Assembly (NCBI RefSeq): GCF_007830295.1
Contig: NZ_VLKC01000002.1
Coordinates: 2,964,200-3,028,199 of the forward strand
Source of the DNA: Sporomusa sp. KB1
GTDB lineage: Bacteria > Bacillota > Negativicutes > Sporomusales > Sporomusaceae
Direction: 5' to 3'
Length of the DNA stretch: 64,000 nucleotides
In this document: one piece after another, positions 33,533 to 42,567 of the stretch
How positions within the stretch are numbered: the first letter of the stretch is position 1
How the letters are laid out: each line of letters opens with the position of its first letter
Notes under the pieces: generated by a model
What the model was told of the DNA's origin: nothing
Databases searched by the model: none
The model's input: the letters and a program-made list of their open reading frames with translations, nothing else
Program-made: the position numbers and the translations under genes

Positions 33533-34414
33533 ATGAGTGAAAACCAATCTGAAGCCCTGCGGCAACTTTCGCGGGAAAAAATGCGCTGGCATGGTGAGAA
33601 TTTTTCCGGCAAGCGCCTGCTGGTTCAGTGTGAACAAGGTTTGAGAGACAGCCTGCAGTTTTGTCGTTATTTGCCGCTGGTCAAAGCCCGGGGCGGTATT
33701 GTGCAGCTCTCGGTCCAGCAGCCATTGCTGCGCTTATTCGCTAATTTACCCGGAGTTGATGAACTGATTGAACATACTGCGGCAACATTTGCCCAGGCGC
33801 AATTTGACCTAACGGTGCCAATGATGAATCTGCCCTATATTTTGGGGACAACATTACACACTATTCCGGCGAGTGTTCCGTATCTAACTGTTGAACAGCG
33901 CAGCATTGACATCTGGCATAACAAGATTAATTGTTCCGCCTCACACCTCCGGGTAGGATTAGCCTGGGGCGGAAATCAGGTAACCATTCTCGGACAAAGC
34001 CGCACCTGCGGCCTCAACGCGATGGTTCCGCTGGCGCGGATACCTAGTGTGACTTTTTATGGTTTGCAAAAAGACGCGACAACCAACGCGGCCAACACAC
34101 CGCCGCCTGGGATGCGGCTCGTTGACTTGACAGCGGAGATTGCTGATTTTGCCGATACCGCCGCGCTGATTATGAATCTTGACCTTGTTATCGCAGTCGA
34201 TACCGCCGCCGCCCATTTGGCAGGCGCGCTGGGCAAGCCGGTCTGGACGCTGTTAGCGGCAGTCGGTGAATGGCGATGGTTATTAACCGGAAACGACACC
34301 CCGTGGTATCCGACTATGCGTCTGTTTCGCCAGACCAATCCGGGCGATTGGAGCGGCGTAATGGCAGCAGTTGAGCAGGAGCTAAGAGCACTGTTGTCAG
34401 CAACAGCAAAATAA
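33533..34414 (+). CDS. Glycosyltransferase protein without TPRs, array gene 3
   Basis: 293 residues. The N-terminus MSENQSEALRQLS is the same as in array gene 5, but it passes directly into the GT-B domain (MRWHGENFSGKRLLV); the TPR region is missing without frame loss. In the loop corresponding to YDEQGFGD it reads CEQGLRDS, so the conserved Gly-Asp is altered and activity is doubtful. It looks like an internal-deletion derivative of a neighbour. Confidence 0.75.
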   Translation: MSENQSEALRQLSREKMRWHGENFSGKRLLVQCEQGLRDSLQFCRYLPLVKARGGIVQLSVQQPLLRLFANLPGVDELIEHTAATFAQAQFDLTVPMMNLPYILGTTLHTIPASVPYLTVEQRSIDIWHNKINCSASHLRVGLAWGGNQVTILGQSRTCGLNAMVPLARIPSVTFYGLQKDATTNAANTPPPGMRLVDLTAEIADFADTAALIMNLDLVIAVDTAAAHLAGALGKPVWTLLAAVGEWRWLLTGNDTPWYPTMRLFRQTNPGDWSGVMAAVEQELRALLSATAK

Positions 34415-34459
34415 GTAAGGGAATTACCCTATCCTATGCCTGGAAGGCAGGTGAACAGT

Positions 34460-36259
34460 ATGAATGAAAGCCCAGCAGAAGCGCAGCAACAGCTGTTGCT
34501 GGGAAATGTCCATAAAAAGCAGGGGCTGTTAGAGGACGCCATGCAATGCTATCAGGCAGGAGTAACGCTTTGCTCCGGTAGTGCCGAGCTATGGTTTGCC
34601 CTGGGAACCACCCTGCTTGAATTGTCAAGACTGCCTGAGGCCGTTGCAGCCTTGCAACAAGCGATTGCGCTCCAACCGGATTCTGCCGGCGTATATATGA
34701 ATCTAGGCAATGCCTTTAATGAACAGGGCTGCACTGAGGACGCCATTCAATGCTTTCAAAGAGGGTTAACTATCTGTCCTGGCAGTGCCGCTTTATGGTT
34801 TAACCTTGGGATTGCCTTTAGCTCATCGTCAAGACTGTCTGAGGCTATGGCAGCCTTCCAGCAGGCCATCACGCTTCAACCTGATTTTCCGAATGCCTAT
34901 CTTTGTCTGGGCAGTGTCCTGAAAGAGCAGGGGCTATCTGAGGCTGCCGTGCAATGTTATCAAAAAGGGTTAACTGTTTGCCCTGGCGATGCCCAATTAT
35001 GGCATAACCTGGGAACAACTCTGCTCGAACTGCGAAGACTTTCTGAGGCCGTGGCAGCATTGCAACAGGCCATCGCACTTAAGCCTGATTTGGCCGCAGC
35101 TTATAACAATTTGGGCAATGCCTTGCTCAAATTGCAAAGACTGTCTGAGGCTGTCCCGATGTTACAACAGGCCATCGCGCTTAAACCGGATTATACGGAT
35201 GCCTATATTAATTTGGGTTTTGCACTACAGTTTCAAGGAGAGATTGAAGAGGCCATTGATTTTTATAACCATGCTGTAACGCTAAATCCTACAAATCCGG
35301 AAGTATACAATAACCGCGCTCAGGCTATCCTGCTAAGCGGTAACCTGGTCCGCGGCTTTGCTGAATATGAGTATCGTACTAAACTTAACCGGTGCCGCCA
35401 TTCTTATGAATGGTTTACTAACAAACCACGCTGGCAGGGTGAAATTTTTGCCGGCAAACGCCTGCTGGTTTATGATGAACAAGGCTGCGGGGACGTTATC
35501 CAGTTTAGCCGCTACCTGCCGCTAGTCAAAGCCCGGGGCGGGTTTGTCCAATTTTCAACCCCAAAGCCGCTATTGCGCCTGTTTACTAATTTTCCCGGAG
35601 TTGATGAACTAATCGAACATACTGCGGCAGCAATTGTCCGAACACAATTTGACCTAGCGGTGCCTCTGCTAAGTTTGCCCCACATTTTCGCCACAACATT
35701 ACGCACTATCCCGGCGGGCGTTCCTTATCTGACTGCCGATTCGCACTCAATTGTTGTATGGCATCGTAAAATGAATTGTTCCGGAACAAACTTGCGAATA
35801 GGATTAGTCTGGGGCAGTAATCCGGCATACGCCTTTGCACATATCCGCGACTGCGGCCTCAAAGCGATGTCACCACTGGCCGGCATACCTGGCGTGACTT
35901 TCTACAGTTTGCAAAAAGGTGAAGCGGCCCAACAGGCTAATACGCCGCCGGCCAGTATGCAGCTCATTAACCTGACAGACGATATTGCCGATTTTGCTGA
36001 TACCGCCGCCCTGATTATGAATCTTGATCTTGTTGTATCAGTCGATACAGCCGTAGTCCATTTGGCAGGCGCGCTGGGCAAGCCGGTCTGGACGCTGCTG
36101 CCGTCAGCCTGTGATTGGCGGTGGTTATTGCTCAGAAACGACACCCCCTGGTATCCGACCATGCGCCTGTTCCGCCAGAGCACTCCGGGCAACTGGGGCA
36201 GCGTAATGACAGCAGTCGCCCGGGAGTTAAGCGCGTGGCAGGCAGGGGGAACAGTATGA
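34460..36259 (+). CDS. TPR-glycosyltransferase protein, array gene 4
   Basis: 599 residues from ATG 34460 (GGCAGGTG upstream). About eight TPR units then the GT-B domain (LVYDEQGCGDVIQFSRYLPL, IGLVWGSNPAYAFAH, LVVSVDTAVVHLAGALGKPV). The stop overlaps the start of gene 5. The GT half differs from its neighbours at the acceptor-side loop (GSNPAYAFAHIRD), so specificity could differ. Confidence 0.8.
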   Translation: MNESPAEAQQQLLLGNVHKKQGLLEDAMQCYQAGVTLCSGSAELWFALGTTLLELSRLPEAVAALQQAIALQPDSAGVYMNLGNAFNEQGCTEDAIQCFQRGLTICPGSAALWFNLGIAFSSSSRLSEAMAAFQQAITLQPDFPNAYLCLGSVLKEQGLSEAAVQCYQKGLTVCPGDAQLWHNLGTTLLELRRLSEAVAALQQAIALKPDLAAAYNNLGNALLKLQRLSEAVPMLQQAIALKPDYTDAYINLGFALQFQGEIEEAIDFYNHAVTLNPTNPEVYNNRAQAILLSGNLVRGFAEYEYRTKLNRCRHSYEWFTNKPRWQGEIFAGKRLLVYDEQGCGDVIQFSRYLPLVKARGGFVQFSTPKPLLRLFTNFPGVDELIEHTAAAIVRTQFDLAVPLLSLPHIFATTLRTIPAGVPYLTADSHSIVVWHRKMNCSGTNLRIGLVWGSNPAYAFAHIRDCGLKAMSPLAGIPGVTFYSLQKGEAAQQANTPPASMQLINLTDDIADFADTAALIMNLDLVVSVDTAVVHLAGALGKPVWTLLPSACDWRWLLLRNDTPWYPTMRLFRQSTPGNWGSVMTAVARELSAWQAGGTV

Positions 36260-37857
36260 GCGAAAACCAATCTGAAGCGCTGCGACAACTATCGCAAGGA
36301 AAGACCCTTACAGGGCAAGGGCTGCCGGAGGACGCTGTTCAATACTACCAAGAAGCAGTAGTGCTTTGTCCTGACAATGCCGATTTATGGTACCAATTGG
36401 GAACTACCCTGCTTGCATTGCAAAAGCTGTCTGAGGCCGCTCAAGCATTGCAACAGGCAATTGCGCTTAAACCGGATTTTGCCAAGGCCTATAATAATCT
36501 GGGCGGCGCTCTCAAAAAACAGGGTCTGTACGAGGACGCCATTCAATGGTACGAAAAGGGGTTGGCGCTTTGCCCTGAACGTGCCCAATTGTGGTATAAT
36601 CTGGGAACTACTCTGCTCGCAGTGCCAAGACTGTCCGAGGCTGCCCGGGCGCTGCAACAGGCTATTACGCTCCAACCGGATTTGGCCAGGGCTTATACTA
36701 ATCTGGGAAATGTTCTGCTTAAAATGCGAAAACTGTCTGAGGCCGTCAAAGTACTGCAACAGGCAATTGAACTCCAACCGGATTGTGCTGAGGCTTATAA
36801 TAATTTGGGTTTTGCACTTCAGTCCCAGGGAAAGGTTGCAGACGCCATCGCTGCTTTTGACCGCGCTATTGCGCTGAATCCTACAGATCCGGAGGTATAT
36901 AATAACCGTGCCCAGGCTATCCTGCTCAGCGGCAATCTGGCCTGCGGCTTTGCTGAATATGAATGGCGTACTAAAGTCAACCGGTACCGACGTTTTTATG
37001 AAGGGTTTGATAGCCGACCACGCTGGGGTGGTGAAAATTTTGCCGGCAAGTGCCTGCTGGTTTATGATGAGCAAGGCTTCGGGGACGCTATCCAATTTTG
37101 CCGGTACCTGCCGTTGGTCAAAGCCCGGGGTGGCAGCGTGCAATTCTCGATAAAACAGCCGCTGCTCCGCCTGTTTGCTAACTTTTACGGAATTGATGAA
37201 CTAATCGAACAAACGGCGGCAGCAATTTCCCGGACACAATTTGACCTTACAGTGCCTCTGATGAGTCTGCCCCATATTTTCGACACAACCTTACACACTA
37301 TTCCGGCAAGCGTTCCTTATCTGACTGTTGATCAGCACTCTATTGCTGCCTGGCGCAGCAAAATGAATTGCTCCGGCACAAACCTCCGGATAGGATTAGC
37401 CTGGGCCGGTAATCCGGAAAACATCCCCGGACAAATCCGCACCTGCGGCCTCAAGGCGATGTCTCCCCTGGCCGGAATACCAGGCACGACTTTCTACAGC
37501 TTGCAAAAAGGGGAGGCGGCCAAGGAGGCCAATACACCGCCACCTGGTATGCACCTCATTGACCTGACAGACGATATTGCTGACTTTGTCGATACTGCTG
37601 CATTGATTATGAACCTCGACCTGGTTGTGTCTGTCGATACAGCCGTAGCCCATTTGGCAGGCGCGCTGGGCAAGCCGGTCTGGACGCTGCTGCCGTCAGA
37701 TGGTGAATGGCGGTGGTTATTGGACAGAAGCGATACTCCCTGGTATCCGACCATGCGCCTGTTCCGTCAGAGTACCCCGGGCGACTGGAACGGCGTAATG
37801 ACAGCGGTAGCTCAGGAGGTAAGGATGCTGGCAGTGAAAGCAGGTGAAACATCATGA
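36256..37857 (+). CDS. TPR-glycosyltransferase protein, array gene 5
   Basis: 533 residues, start overlapping the stop of gene 4 (ATGA). Six to seven TPR units (LKPDFAKAYNNLGGALKKQ type), then GT-B (LVYDEQGFGDAIQFCRYLPL, IGLAWAGNPENIPGQ, LVVSVDTAVAHLAGALGKPV). It shares long stretches with gene 6, e.g. AWRSKMNCSGTNLR, suggesting recent duplication or gene conversion. Confidence 0.8.
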   Translation: MSENQSEALRQLSQGKTLTGQGLPEDAVQYYQEAVVLCPDNADLWYQLGTTLLALQKLSEAAQALQQAIALKPDFAKAYNNLGGALKKQGLYEDAIQWYEKGLALCPERAQLWYNLGTTLLAVPRLSEAARALQQAITLQPDLARAYTNLGNVLLKMRKLSEAVKVLQQAIELQPDCAEAYNNLGFALQSQGKVADAIAAFDRAIALNPTDPEVYNNRAQAILLSGNLACGFAEYEWRTKVNRYRRFYEGFDSRPRWGGENFAGKCLLVYDEQGFGDAIQFCRYLPLVKARGGSVQFSIKQPLLRLFANFYGIDELIEQTAAAISRTQFDLTVPLMSLPHIFDTTLHTIPASVPYLTVDQHSIAAWRSKMNCSGTNLRIGLAWAGNPENIPGQIRTCGLKAMSPLAGIPGTTFYSLQKGEAAKEANTPPPGMHLIDLTDDIADFVDTAALIMNLDLVVSVDTAVAHLAGALGKPVWTLLPSDGEWRWLLDRSDTPWYPTMRLFRQSTPGDWNGVMTAVAQEVRMLAVKAGETS

Positions 37858-39434
37858 ATGAAAACCAATCCAAAGCGCAGCAACAGCTGCTGTTGGGAAA
37901 TGTCCGTAAAGAGCAGGGGATGCTGGAGGCTGCCATTCAATGCTACCAGGAAGGGTTAATTCTTTGCCCCGGTAATGCCGAATTATGGTTTAACTTAGCG
38001 AGCACTTTTCTCGCTTTGCGAAGACTGTCTGAAGCCGTTGAAGCCTTTCAACAGGTACTCATGCTCAGACCCGATATAGTCGGCGCCTATAACAATCTGG
38101 GCGGCGCCCTTATCGAGTTGTCAAGACTGCCTGAGGCCATTGAGGTGCTGCAACAGGCAATTGCGCTTCAACCAAATTTTGCCGAGGCCTATTCTAATCT
38201 GGGAAATGCCCTGCTCAAATTGCACAAGCCGCTTGAGGCCGCAGCAGTGTTGCAGCAGGCCATCACGTTAAAACCGGATTTTGCCGAGGCTTATATTAGT
38301 CTGGGAAATGCTCTTCTCAAATTACAGCGACCGTCTGAGGCCGTTGAAGTGTTGCAACAGGCAATCGCTTTCCAACCGGATTTGTTCGGTGCCTATATTA
38401 ATCTTGGCAATGCGCTGCAGTCCCAGGGGAAGGCTGAAGACGCTATCTTTGCTTATAACCGTGCTATAACGCTGAAGCCTGCAGATCCGAGGGGATATAA
38501 TAACCGCGCTCAGGCTATCTTGCTCAGCGGCGACCTGGCCCGTGGCTTTGCTGAATATGAATGGCGCACTAAAGTCAACCGGTACCGGCATTTTTATGAA
38601 GGGTTTGATAGTCGGCCGCGCTGGGATGGTGAAAATTTTGCCGGCAAGCGTTTGCTGGTTTATGATGAACAAGGCTTTGGCGACACCCTGCAATTTTGCC
38701 GTTACCTGCCGCTGGTCAAAGCCAGGGGCGGTATTGTGCAATTCTCGACCAAACAGCCGCTGCTCCGACTGTTTACTAACTTACCCGGAATTGATGAACT
38801 AATCGAACAAAGTGGGGCAGCAATTGCTAAGACACAATTTGACCTAACTGTGCCCCTGCTAAGTCTGCCCCATATTTTCGGCACAACCTTACAGACTATT
38901 CCGGCGGGCATTCCTTATCTGACTGTCGGTCAGCACTCTATTGCTGCCTGGCGCAGCAAAATGAATTGCTCCGGCACAAACCTCCGGGTAGGATTATCCT
39001 GGGCCGGTGATCCGGCAAACATCCCCGGACAAAGCCGCACCTGCGGCCTCAAGGCGATGTCTCCTTTGACCGGAATACCGGGCACGACTTTCTACAGCTT
39101 GCAAACAGGCGCGGCGGCCAAGGAGGCCAATACACCGCCACCAGGTATGCAGCTCATTGACTTGACAGCCGATATTGCCGATTTTGCCGATACTGCCGCA
39201 TTGATTATGAACCTTGACCTGGTTGTATCTGTCGATACGGCTGTAGCCCATTTAGCAGGCGGGCTGGGTAAGCCGGTCTGGACGCTGCTGCCGTCAGATG
39301 GTGAATGGCGGTGGTTATTAGCCAGAAGCGATACTCCCTGGTATCCGACTATGCGCCTGTTCCGCCAGAGCACTCCGGGCGACTGGAACGTTGTAATGAC
39401 AGTGGTTGCTCAGGAATTAAGGCTGCTATCATAG
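37854..39434 (+). CDS. TPR-glycosyltransferase protein, array gene 6
   Basis: 526 residues, start overlapping the stop of gene 5. About six TPR units, then GT-B (LVYDEQGFGDTLQFCRYLPL, VGLSWAGDPANIPGQ, LVVSVDTAVAHLAGGLGKPV). It is the last gene of the array and is followed by a strong terminator at 39493. The six genes form one coupled operon of about 9.5 kb. Confidence 0.8.
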   Translation: MNENQSKAQQQLLLGNVRKEQGMLEAAIQCYQEGLILCPGNAELWFNLASTFLALRRLSEAVEAFQQVLMLRPDIVGAYNNLGGALIELSRLPEAIEVLQQAIALQPNFAEAYSNLGNALLKLHKPLEAAAVLQQAITLKPDFAEAYISLGNALLKLQRPSEAVEVLQQAIAFQPDLFGAYINLGNALQSQGKAEDAIFAYNRAITLKPADPRGYNNRAQAILLSGDLARGFAEYEWRTKVNRYRHFYEGFDSRPRWDGENFAGKRLLVYDEQGFGDTLQFCRYLPLVKARGGIVQFSTKQPLLRLFTNLPGIDELIEQSGAAIAKTQFDLTVPLLSLPHIFGTTLQTIPAGIPYLTVGQHSIAAWRSKMNCSGTNLRVGLSWAGDPANIPGQSRTCGLKAMSPLTGIPGTTFYSLQTGAAAKEANTPPPGMQLIDLTADIADFADTAALIMNLDLVVSVDTAVAHLAGGLGKPVWTLLPSDGEWRWLLARSDTPWYPTMRLFRQSTPGDWNVVMTVVAQELRLLS

Positions 39435-39492
39435 CATGAAAACTATTATCAGTAAGGTTAGTGGTATAAAACAGATGAATGCAAGCAACCAT

Positions 39493-39542
39493 GAAGCCGC
39501 CTTCAGCCCATGATTGAAATCAGTGGGCTGAAGGCGGCTTTG
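39493..39542 (+). terminator. Terminator of the TPR-glycosyltransferase operon
   Basis: AAGCCGCCTTCAGCCCA-TGATTGAAATCAG-TGGGCTGAAGGCGGCTTT, a 17-bp GC-rich stem followed by TT. Confidence 0.85.
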
Positions 39543-39715
39543 CTGCTATAGTAGAAATTTTTTTAAAACTTACCAAAACGTGGCAGGAATTTTGTTATTG
39601 ATGTAGAATCCTGTAAAAAAATACCTAATAAAACAAATACAAGCAATACTAACCTGGGGTATATTTACGGTTTAGTATATTTTAGTTTGTTTTAATTTAT
39701 TTTTTATGAAGCATT

Positions 39716-39838
39716 ATCTTAGTGCACGAGTCAAGACTCTCGCCTGTATAGGCGGCGTTAGTTCAGGTGGAGTAGACTTCCACCTGAACTCCTTATGTTT
39801 CAGCTTTGCTGAACCGAGTTCACTGCGTATCACGTGAT
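39716..39838 (-). repeat. Multi-hairpin repeat R1, copy 2 (diverged)
   Basis: Reverse-orientation relative of 366-478: GAGTCAAGACTC, CGCCTGTATAGGCGGCG, TTCAGGTGG/CCACCTGAA and TTTCAGC/GCTGAA hairpins are recognisable with substitutions. It adjoins a degenerate R2 hairpin (ACTCCTCCACCTAAGAGGC) into which the IS607 element is nested. Confidence 0.65.
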
Positions 39839-39883
39839 GCACTCCTCCACCTAAGAGGCGAGGGCTAATAACAGTTAACGAAT

Positions 39884-40219
39884 GTTTATAAGAAATATTA
39901 CTCAATCGGTGAATTTGCGGAATTAATTAGCGTAACCCAATAAACCCTTAGAAATTGGGATAAGGTTGGTAAACTAAAACCCAGTCATAGAGGAAAAAGT
40001 GGGTACAGGTATTACTCCTAACAACAACTCCAATATTATTTAGGGTTTAAAGGCGAAACTCCAGCCATAAGAAAAGTTGTAGGATATTGCAGAGTATCGA
40101 GTAATAAACAAAAAGGATGACCTTGAGCGTCAAGTAGAAAGGTTACAAGGCAGGAGAGCTAATAAAGCCAAGAAGATGATAAAGGAGTTACTGGAGAATG
40201 ATAACGGCACTGAAAGTTA
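39884..40219 (+). pseudogene. tnpA: IS607 serine recombinase (tnpA) remnant
   Basis: Reading through stops gives YYSIGEFAELISVTQ, TLRNWDKVGKLKPSHRGKSG, YRYYS and VVGYCRVSSNKQK, the MerR-like head and the catalytic-Ser (CRVSS) segment of IS607 TnpA. There are in-frame stops, a one-base insertion before GATGACCTTGAGCG, and then an abrupt jump to the C-terminal helix (NKAKKMIKELLENDNG): about 100 residues of the catalytic domain are deleted. The tail overlaps the tnpB start, as in intact IS607. Confidence 0.8.
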
Positions 40220-41325
40220 GGCTTGAACCTAATAATAAGCAAATGTCTAAATTATTTCAGAGTGCTGGCACAGCCCGATGGGCATATAATTGGACACTTG
40301 CAAAGCAAGAAGAAAATTATAAAAACGGCGGTAAGTTTATAAACGACAGGGAGTTAAGAAAAGAATTAACTATTTTAAAACAGACAAGAGAATTAAATTG
40401 GCTTAATACCTATAGCAACAATATAACAAAACAAGCTATAAAAGATGCCTGTGATGCGTATTATAAGTATTTTAAAGGATTAGCTGAAAAACCCAAGTTT
40501 AAAAGAAGAAAGAAAAGCCAGCCAAAATTCTATCAAGATACAGACAAGATAAAATTTAAAAATGGCAAGGTGCGACTTGAAAAGATAGGTTGGATTAAGC
40601 TCTCTGAGAAAAACAGGATACCTGAGAATGCTAAATATACTAATCCAAGAGTAACATTTGATGGTGTACACTGGTACGTATCGGTAGGTATCGAAATACA
40701 ATCTGAGTCTGTTGACTTGACGGGTGAAAGTATTGGGATTGACGTTGGTATTAAGTATTTAGCGGTTTGCTCCCAAATTGAGAAGCCATATAAAAACATC
40801 AATAAAAGTAAGAAAATTAAAAGACTGGAAAAGAAATTGCGCAGGTTGCAGCGCAAAGTATCAAATAAATATGATAAAAACAAGAAAGGAGAGCGTTACG
40901 TTAAAACAGGCAACATTATAAAGCTTGAAAATAACATTAGAAAGTTGCATAAACGTCTTGATAATATCAGAACCAACTACAGGCATGAAGTAACTACCGA
41001 AATAGCGAAAACCAAGCCAGCGAGGATAGTTATGGAAAGTCTGAATATCAGTGGAATGATGAAAAATAAGCATTTATCCAAAGCTATACAGCAACAAGGA
41101 CTCTACGAATTTGGCAGGTTTATTCAGTATAAAGCAGAGCGACAGGGTACTGAATTTATAGAAGCCGACAAATGGTATCCATCATCAAAGACCTGTTCAG
41201 TATGTGGGCATGTAAAAGCCAAACTGTCACTTTCTGAAAGGGAATTTCGATGTGAGTGCTGTGGTGCTGTAATAGACCGAGATAAGAACGCAAGTATTAA
41301 TTTATCAAGATATGAAGTATCATAA
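40198..41325 (+). CDS. tnpB: TnpB RNA-guided nuclease (IS607-associated)
   Basis: 375 residues. N-terminal helix-turn-helix-like part (LFQSAGTARWAYNWTLAKQE), RuvC-I GIDVGIKYLAV (Asp near residue 183), RuvC-II VMESLNISGM (Glu near residue 280), zinc ribbon CSVCGHVKAKLSLSEREFRC with CECCG, and RuvC-III DRDKNASINL (Asp). All RuvC residues are present, so the nuclease appears functional, although its partner TnpA is dead. TnpB uses a right-end RNA as guide; the guide would be set by sequence just beyond 41469. AT-rich compared with its neighbours. Confidence 0.9.
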   Translation: MITALKVRLEPNNKQMSKLFQSAGTARWAYNWTLAKQEENYKNGGKFINDRELRKELTILKQTRELNWLNTYSNNITKQAIKDACDAYYKYFKGLAEKPKFKRRKKSQPKFYQDTDKIKFKNGKVRLEKIGWIKLSEKNRIPENAKYTNPRVTFDGVHWYVSVGIEIQSESVDLTGESIGIDVGIKYLAVCSQIEKPYKNINKSKKIKRLEKKLRRLQRKVSNKYDKNKKGERYVKTGNIIKLENNIRKLHKRLDNIRTNYRHEVTTEIAKTKPARIVMESLNISGMMKNKHLSKAIQQQGLYEFGRFIQYKAERQGTEFIEADKWYPSSKTCSVCGHVKAKLSLSEREFRCECCGAVIDRDKNASINLSRYEVS

Positions 41326-41469
41326 GACACTTAACGTATTATGGTGCTGTGTACCGTGAGTTACACGGGAATTTAAGCCTCGGGAGCATCATATCAAACG
41401 ATAGTAGGTACGCCGAGGTCGGATGCGATGAATGAGGAAGTAAACATAAACTTTTATAATGTTTTTATG
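41326..41469 (+). ncRNA. Candidate TnpB guide (omega) RNA region
   Basis: Right end of the IS607 element after the tnpB stop. In TnpB elements the scaffold RNA covers the last 100-200 nt and ends at the element border, with the guide in the flank. This segment can form several small helices (e.g. GTGTACCGTGAGTTACAC, GCCTCGGGAG). Assignment is by position, and no conserved scaffold was compared. Confidence 0.45.
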
Positions 41470-41740
41470 GGGTTTTATAAGTTTTGCGTAACGGCTTCTT
41501 GTTCGTAGTGACGACTAATGCTGATATAATCACCAAGCTATCCTTTGTTGGACCAATGGTTCATATGTAAATTAGGCTATACCTACTATTCGGTAGCCCT
41601 CATTGTGGATAGTGAGTGCAGCATTGCATATTAGACTGACGGTGGGGTGATAGAGCATGAGAGCGAGAGCAGCGTGTGACAAATGTCAAAGTCGGACCTA
41701 ACTAGTGAACTCGTTCACTAAAGCTGAACATCAGATCTTC
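41470..41740 (+). repeat. Right half of the nested repeat region
   Basis: Begins with GGGTTTTATAAGTTTTGCG (second half of the 37-bp repeat), then a degenerate R2 segment (GCTTCTTG...CCAAGCTATCC, compare 8426-8470), ends with GAACTCGTTCAC, like the R1 end. It is non-coding to the TonB gene at 41791. Confidence 0.5.
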
Positions 41741-41790
41741 AATGAATTGAGTAAATTCTATCAGCTGAAATCAAAGAAAGGAGGTTAGAC

Positions 41791-42528
41791 ATGTATTGCG
41801 TTACCGAGTACCACCCCTATTTTAAAACAACTGGAATTTCTCTGTTTCTGCATGGTGCCCTGCTTGTTGCCCTGCTTGTGTTAAGACCATTTGCCGCCGA
41901 GCCACCGCCGGTCATAACCGCAGTTGAGATTGTGTCAGTTATCGAACCAGAAGTGCCAGAGCCAGCGGCTGCTGTCAGCGAAGCGTCTCCCCCGCCGGCA
42001 CCACCGGCAATGGCGCAGCCCATTCCCCAGACTCCGGCCCCTGCCCAACCCCTGCCCCCTACGGTGCCGGATGAATGGAAGAGTACAACCCCAACCGCAC
42101 AACCTGTTTTTGCCGGAGCAACGGCTGCTGCAAGTGAACCAAGCGCTTTTGCCTTTGCGGCCACCGGAATACCTGGAGGAAGCGGCACGGTGGCGACGGC
42201 AACCGGCAGCGGGACCCAAGTGGGGTCAAAGGGGAATGGTAGTGGAGAACGAACGCGCGGTTCCCTTACTTACGCCCCGAAACCACGTTACCCGCAGGCC
42301 GCCAGGCGCGATGGCTGGGAAGGTAATGTACTGCTGCATGTCCAGGTTGAAACAGATGGATCAGTTACCGTGCTTTCGGTACTTGAGGGCGGTCGCTCTG
42401 ATATCGAGGAATCTGCCGTGGAAACAGTAAATAACTGGCGGTATTCACCTGCCCGTGACGAGAATGGCGAACCGATAGTTGTTTATAAAGACATACGCAT
42501 CAAATTTAATCTCAAGGATGTGGAATAA
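41791..42528 (+). CDS. tonB: TonB energy-transducing protein
   Basis: 245 residues. One N-terminal membrane anchor (ISLFLHGALLVALLVLRPF, residues 15-33), a long Pro/Ala-rich periplasmic linker (residues 45-135, e.g. PPPAPPAMAQPIPQ), and a C-terminal TonB domain starting KPRYPQAARRDGWEGNVLLH with the typical WRYSPA segment. It transfers proton-motive energy from ExbB/ExbD to outer-membrane receptors. RBS AAAGGAGG. First gene of tonB-exbB-exbD. Confidence 0.9.
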   Translation: MYCVTEYHPYFKTTGISLFLHGALLVALLVLRPFAAEPPPVITAVEIVSVIEPEVPEPAAAVSEASPPPAPPAMAQPIPQTPAPAQPLPPTVPDEWKSTTPTAQPVFAGATAAASEPSAFAFAATGIPGGSGTVATATGSGTQVGSKGNGSGERTRGSLTYAPKPRYPQAARRDGWEGNVLLHVQVETDGSVTVLSVLEGGRSDIEESAVETVNNWRYSPARDENGEPIVVYKDIRIKFNLKDVE

Positions 42529-42567
42529 GCAAACCATACCAATCAATTTTACGAAAGGATGATAGTA

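Larger units (their letters stand above)
39881..41469 (+). mobile_element. IS607-type element (decayed tnpA, intact tnpB)
   Basis: The element lies between TAACAGTTAACG and GGGTTTTATAAGTTTTGCG. The same flanks occur joined at 15725-15761, so the insertion split a GGGG without making a target duplication. This is the behaviour of serine-recombinase IS607 elements, which join at GG dinucleotides. It carries a MerR-headed serine recombinase remnant and a TnpB gene. Confidence 0.8.

Noticed and set aside
30123..38802. Many long antisense and shifted reading frames within the TPR array
   Set aside because: They repeat in register with the TPR and GT codons in each paralog, lack ribosome binding sites and are shadows of the real genes.
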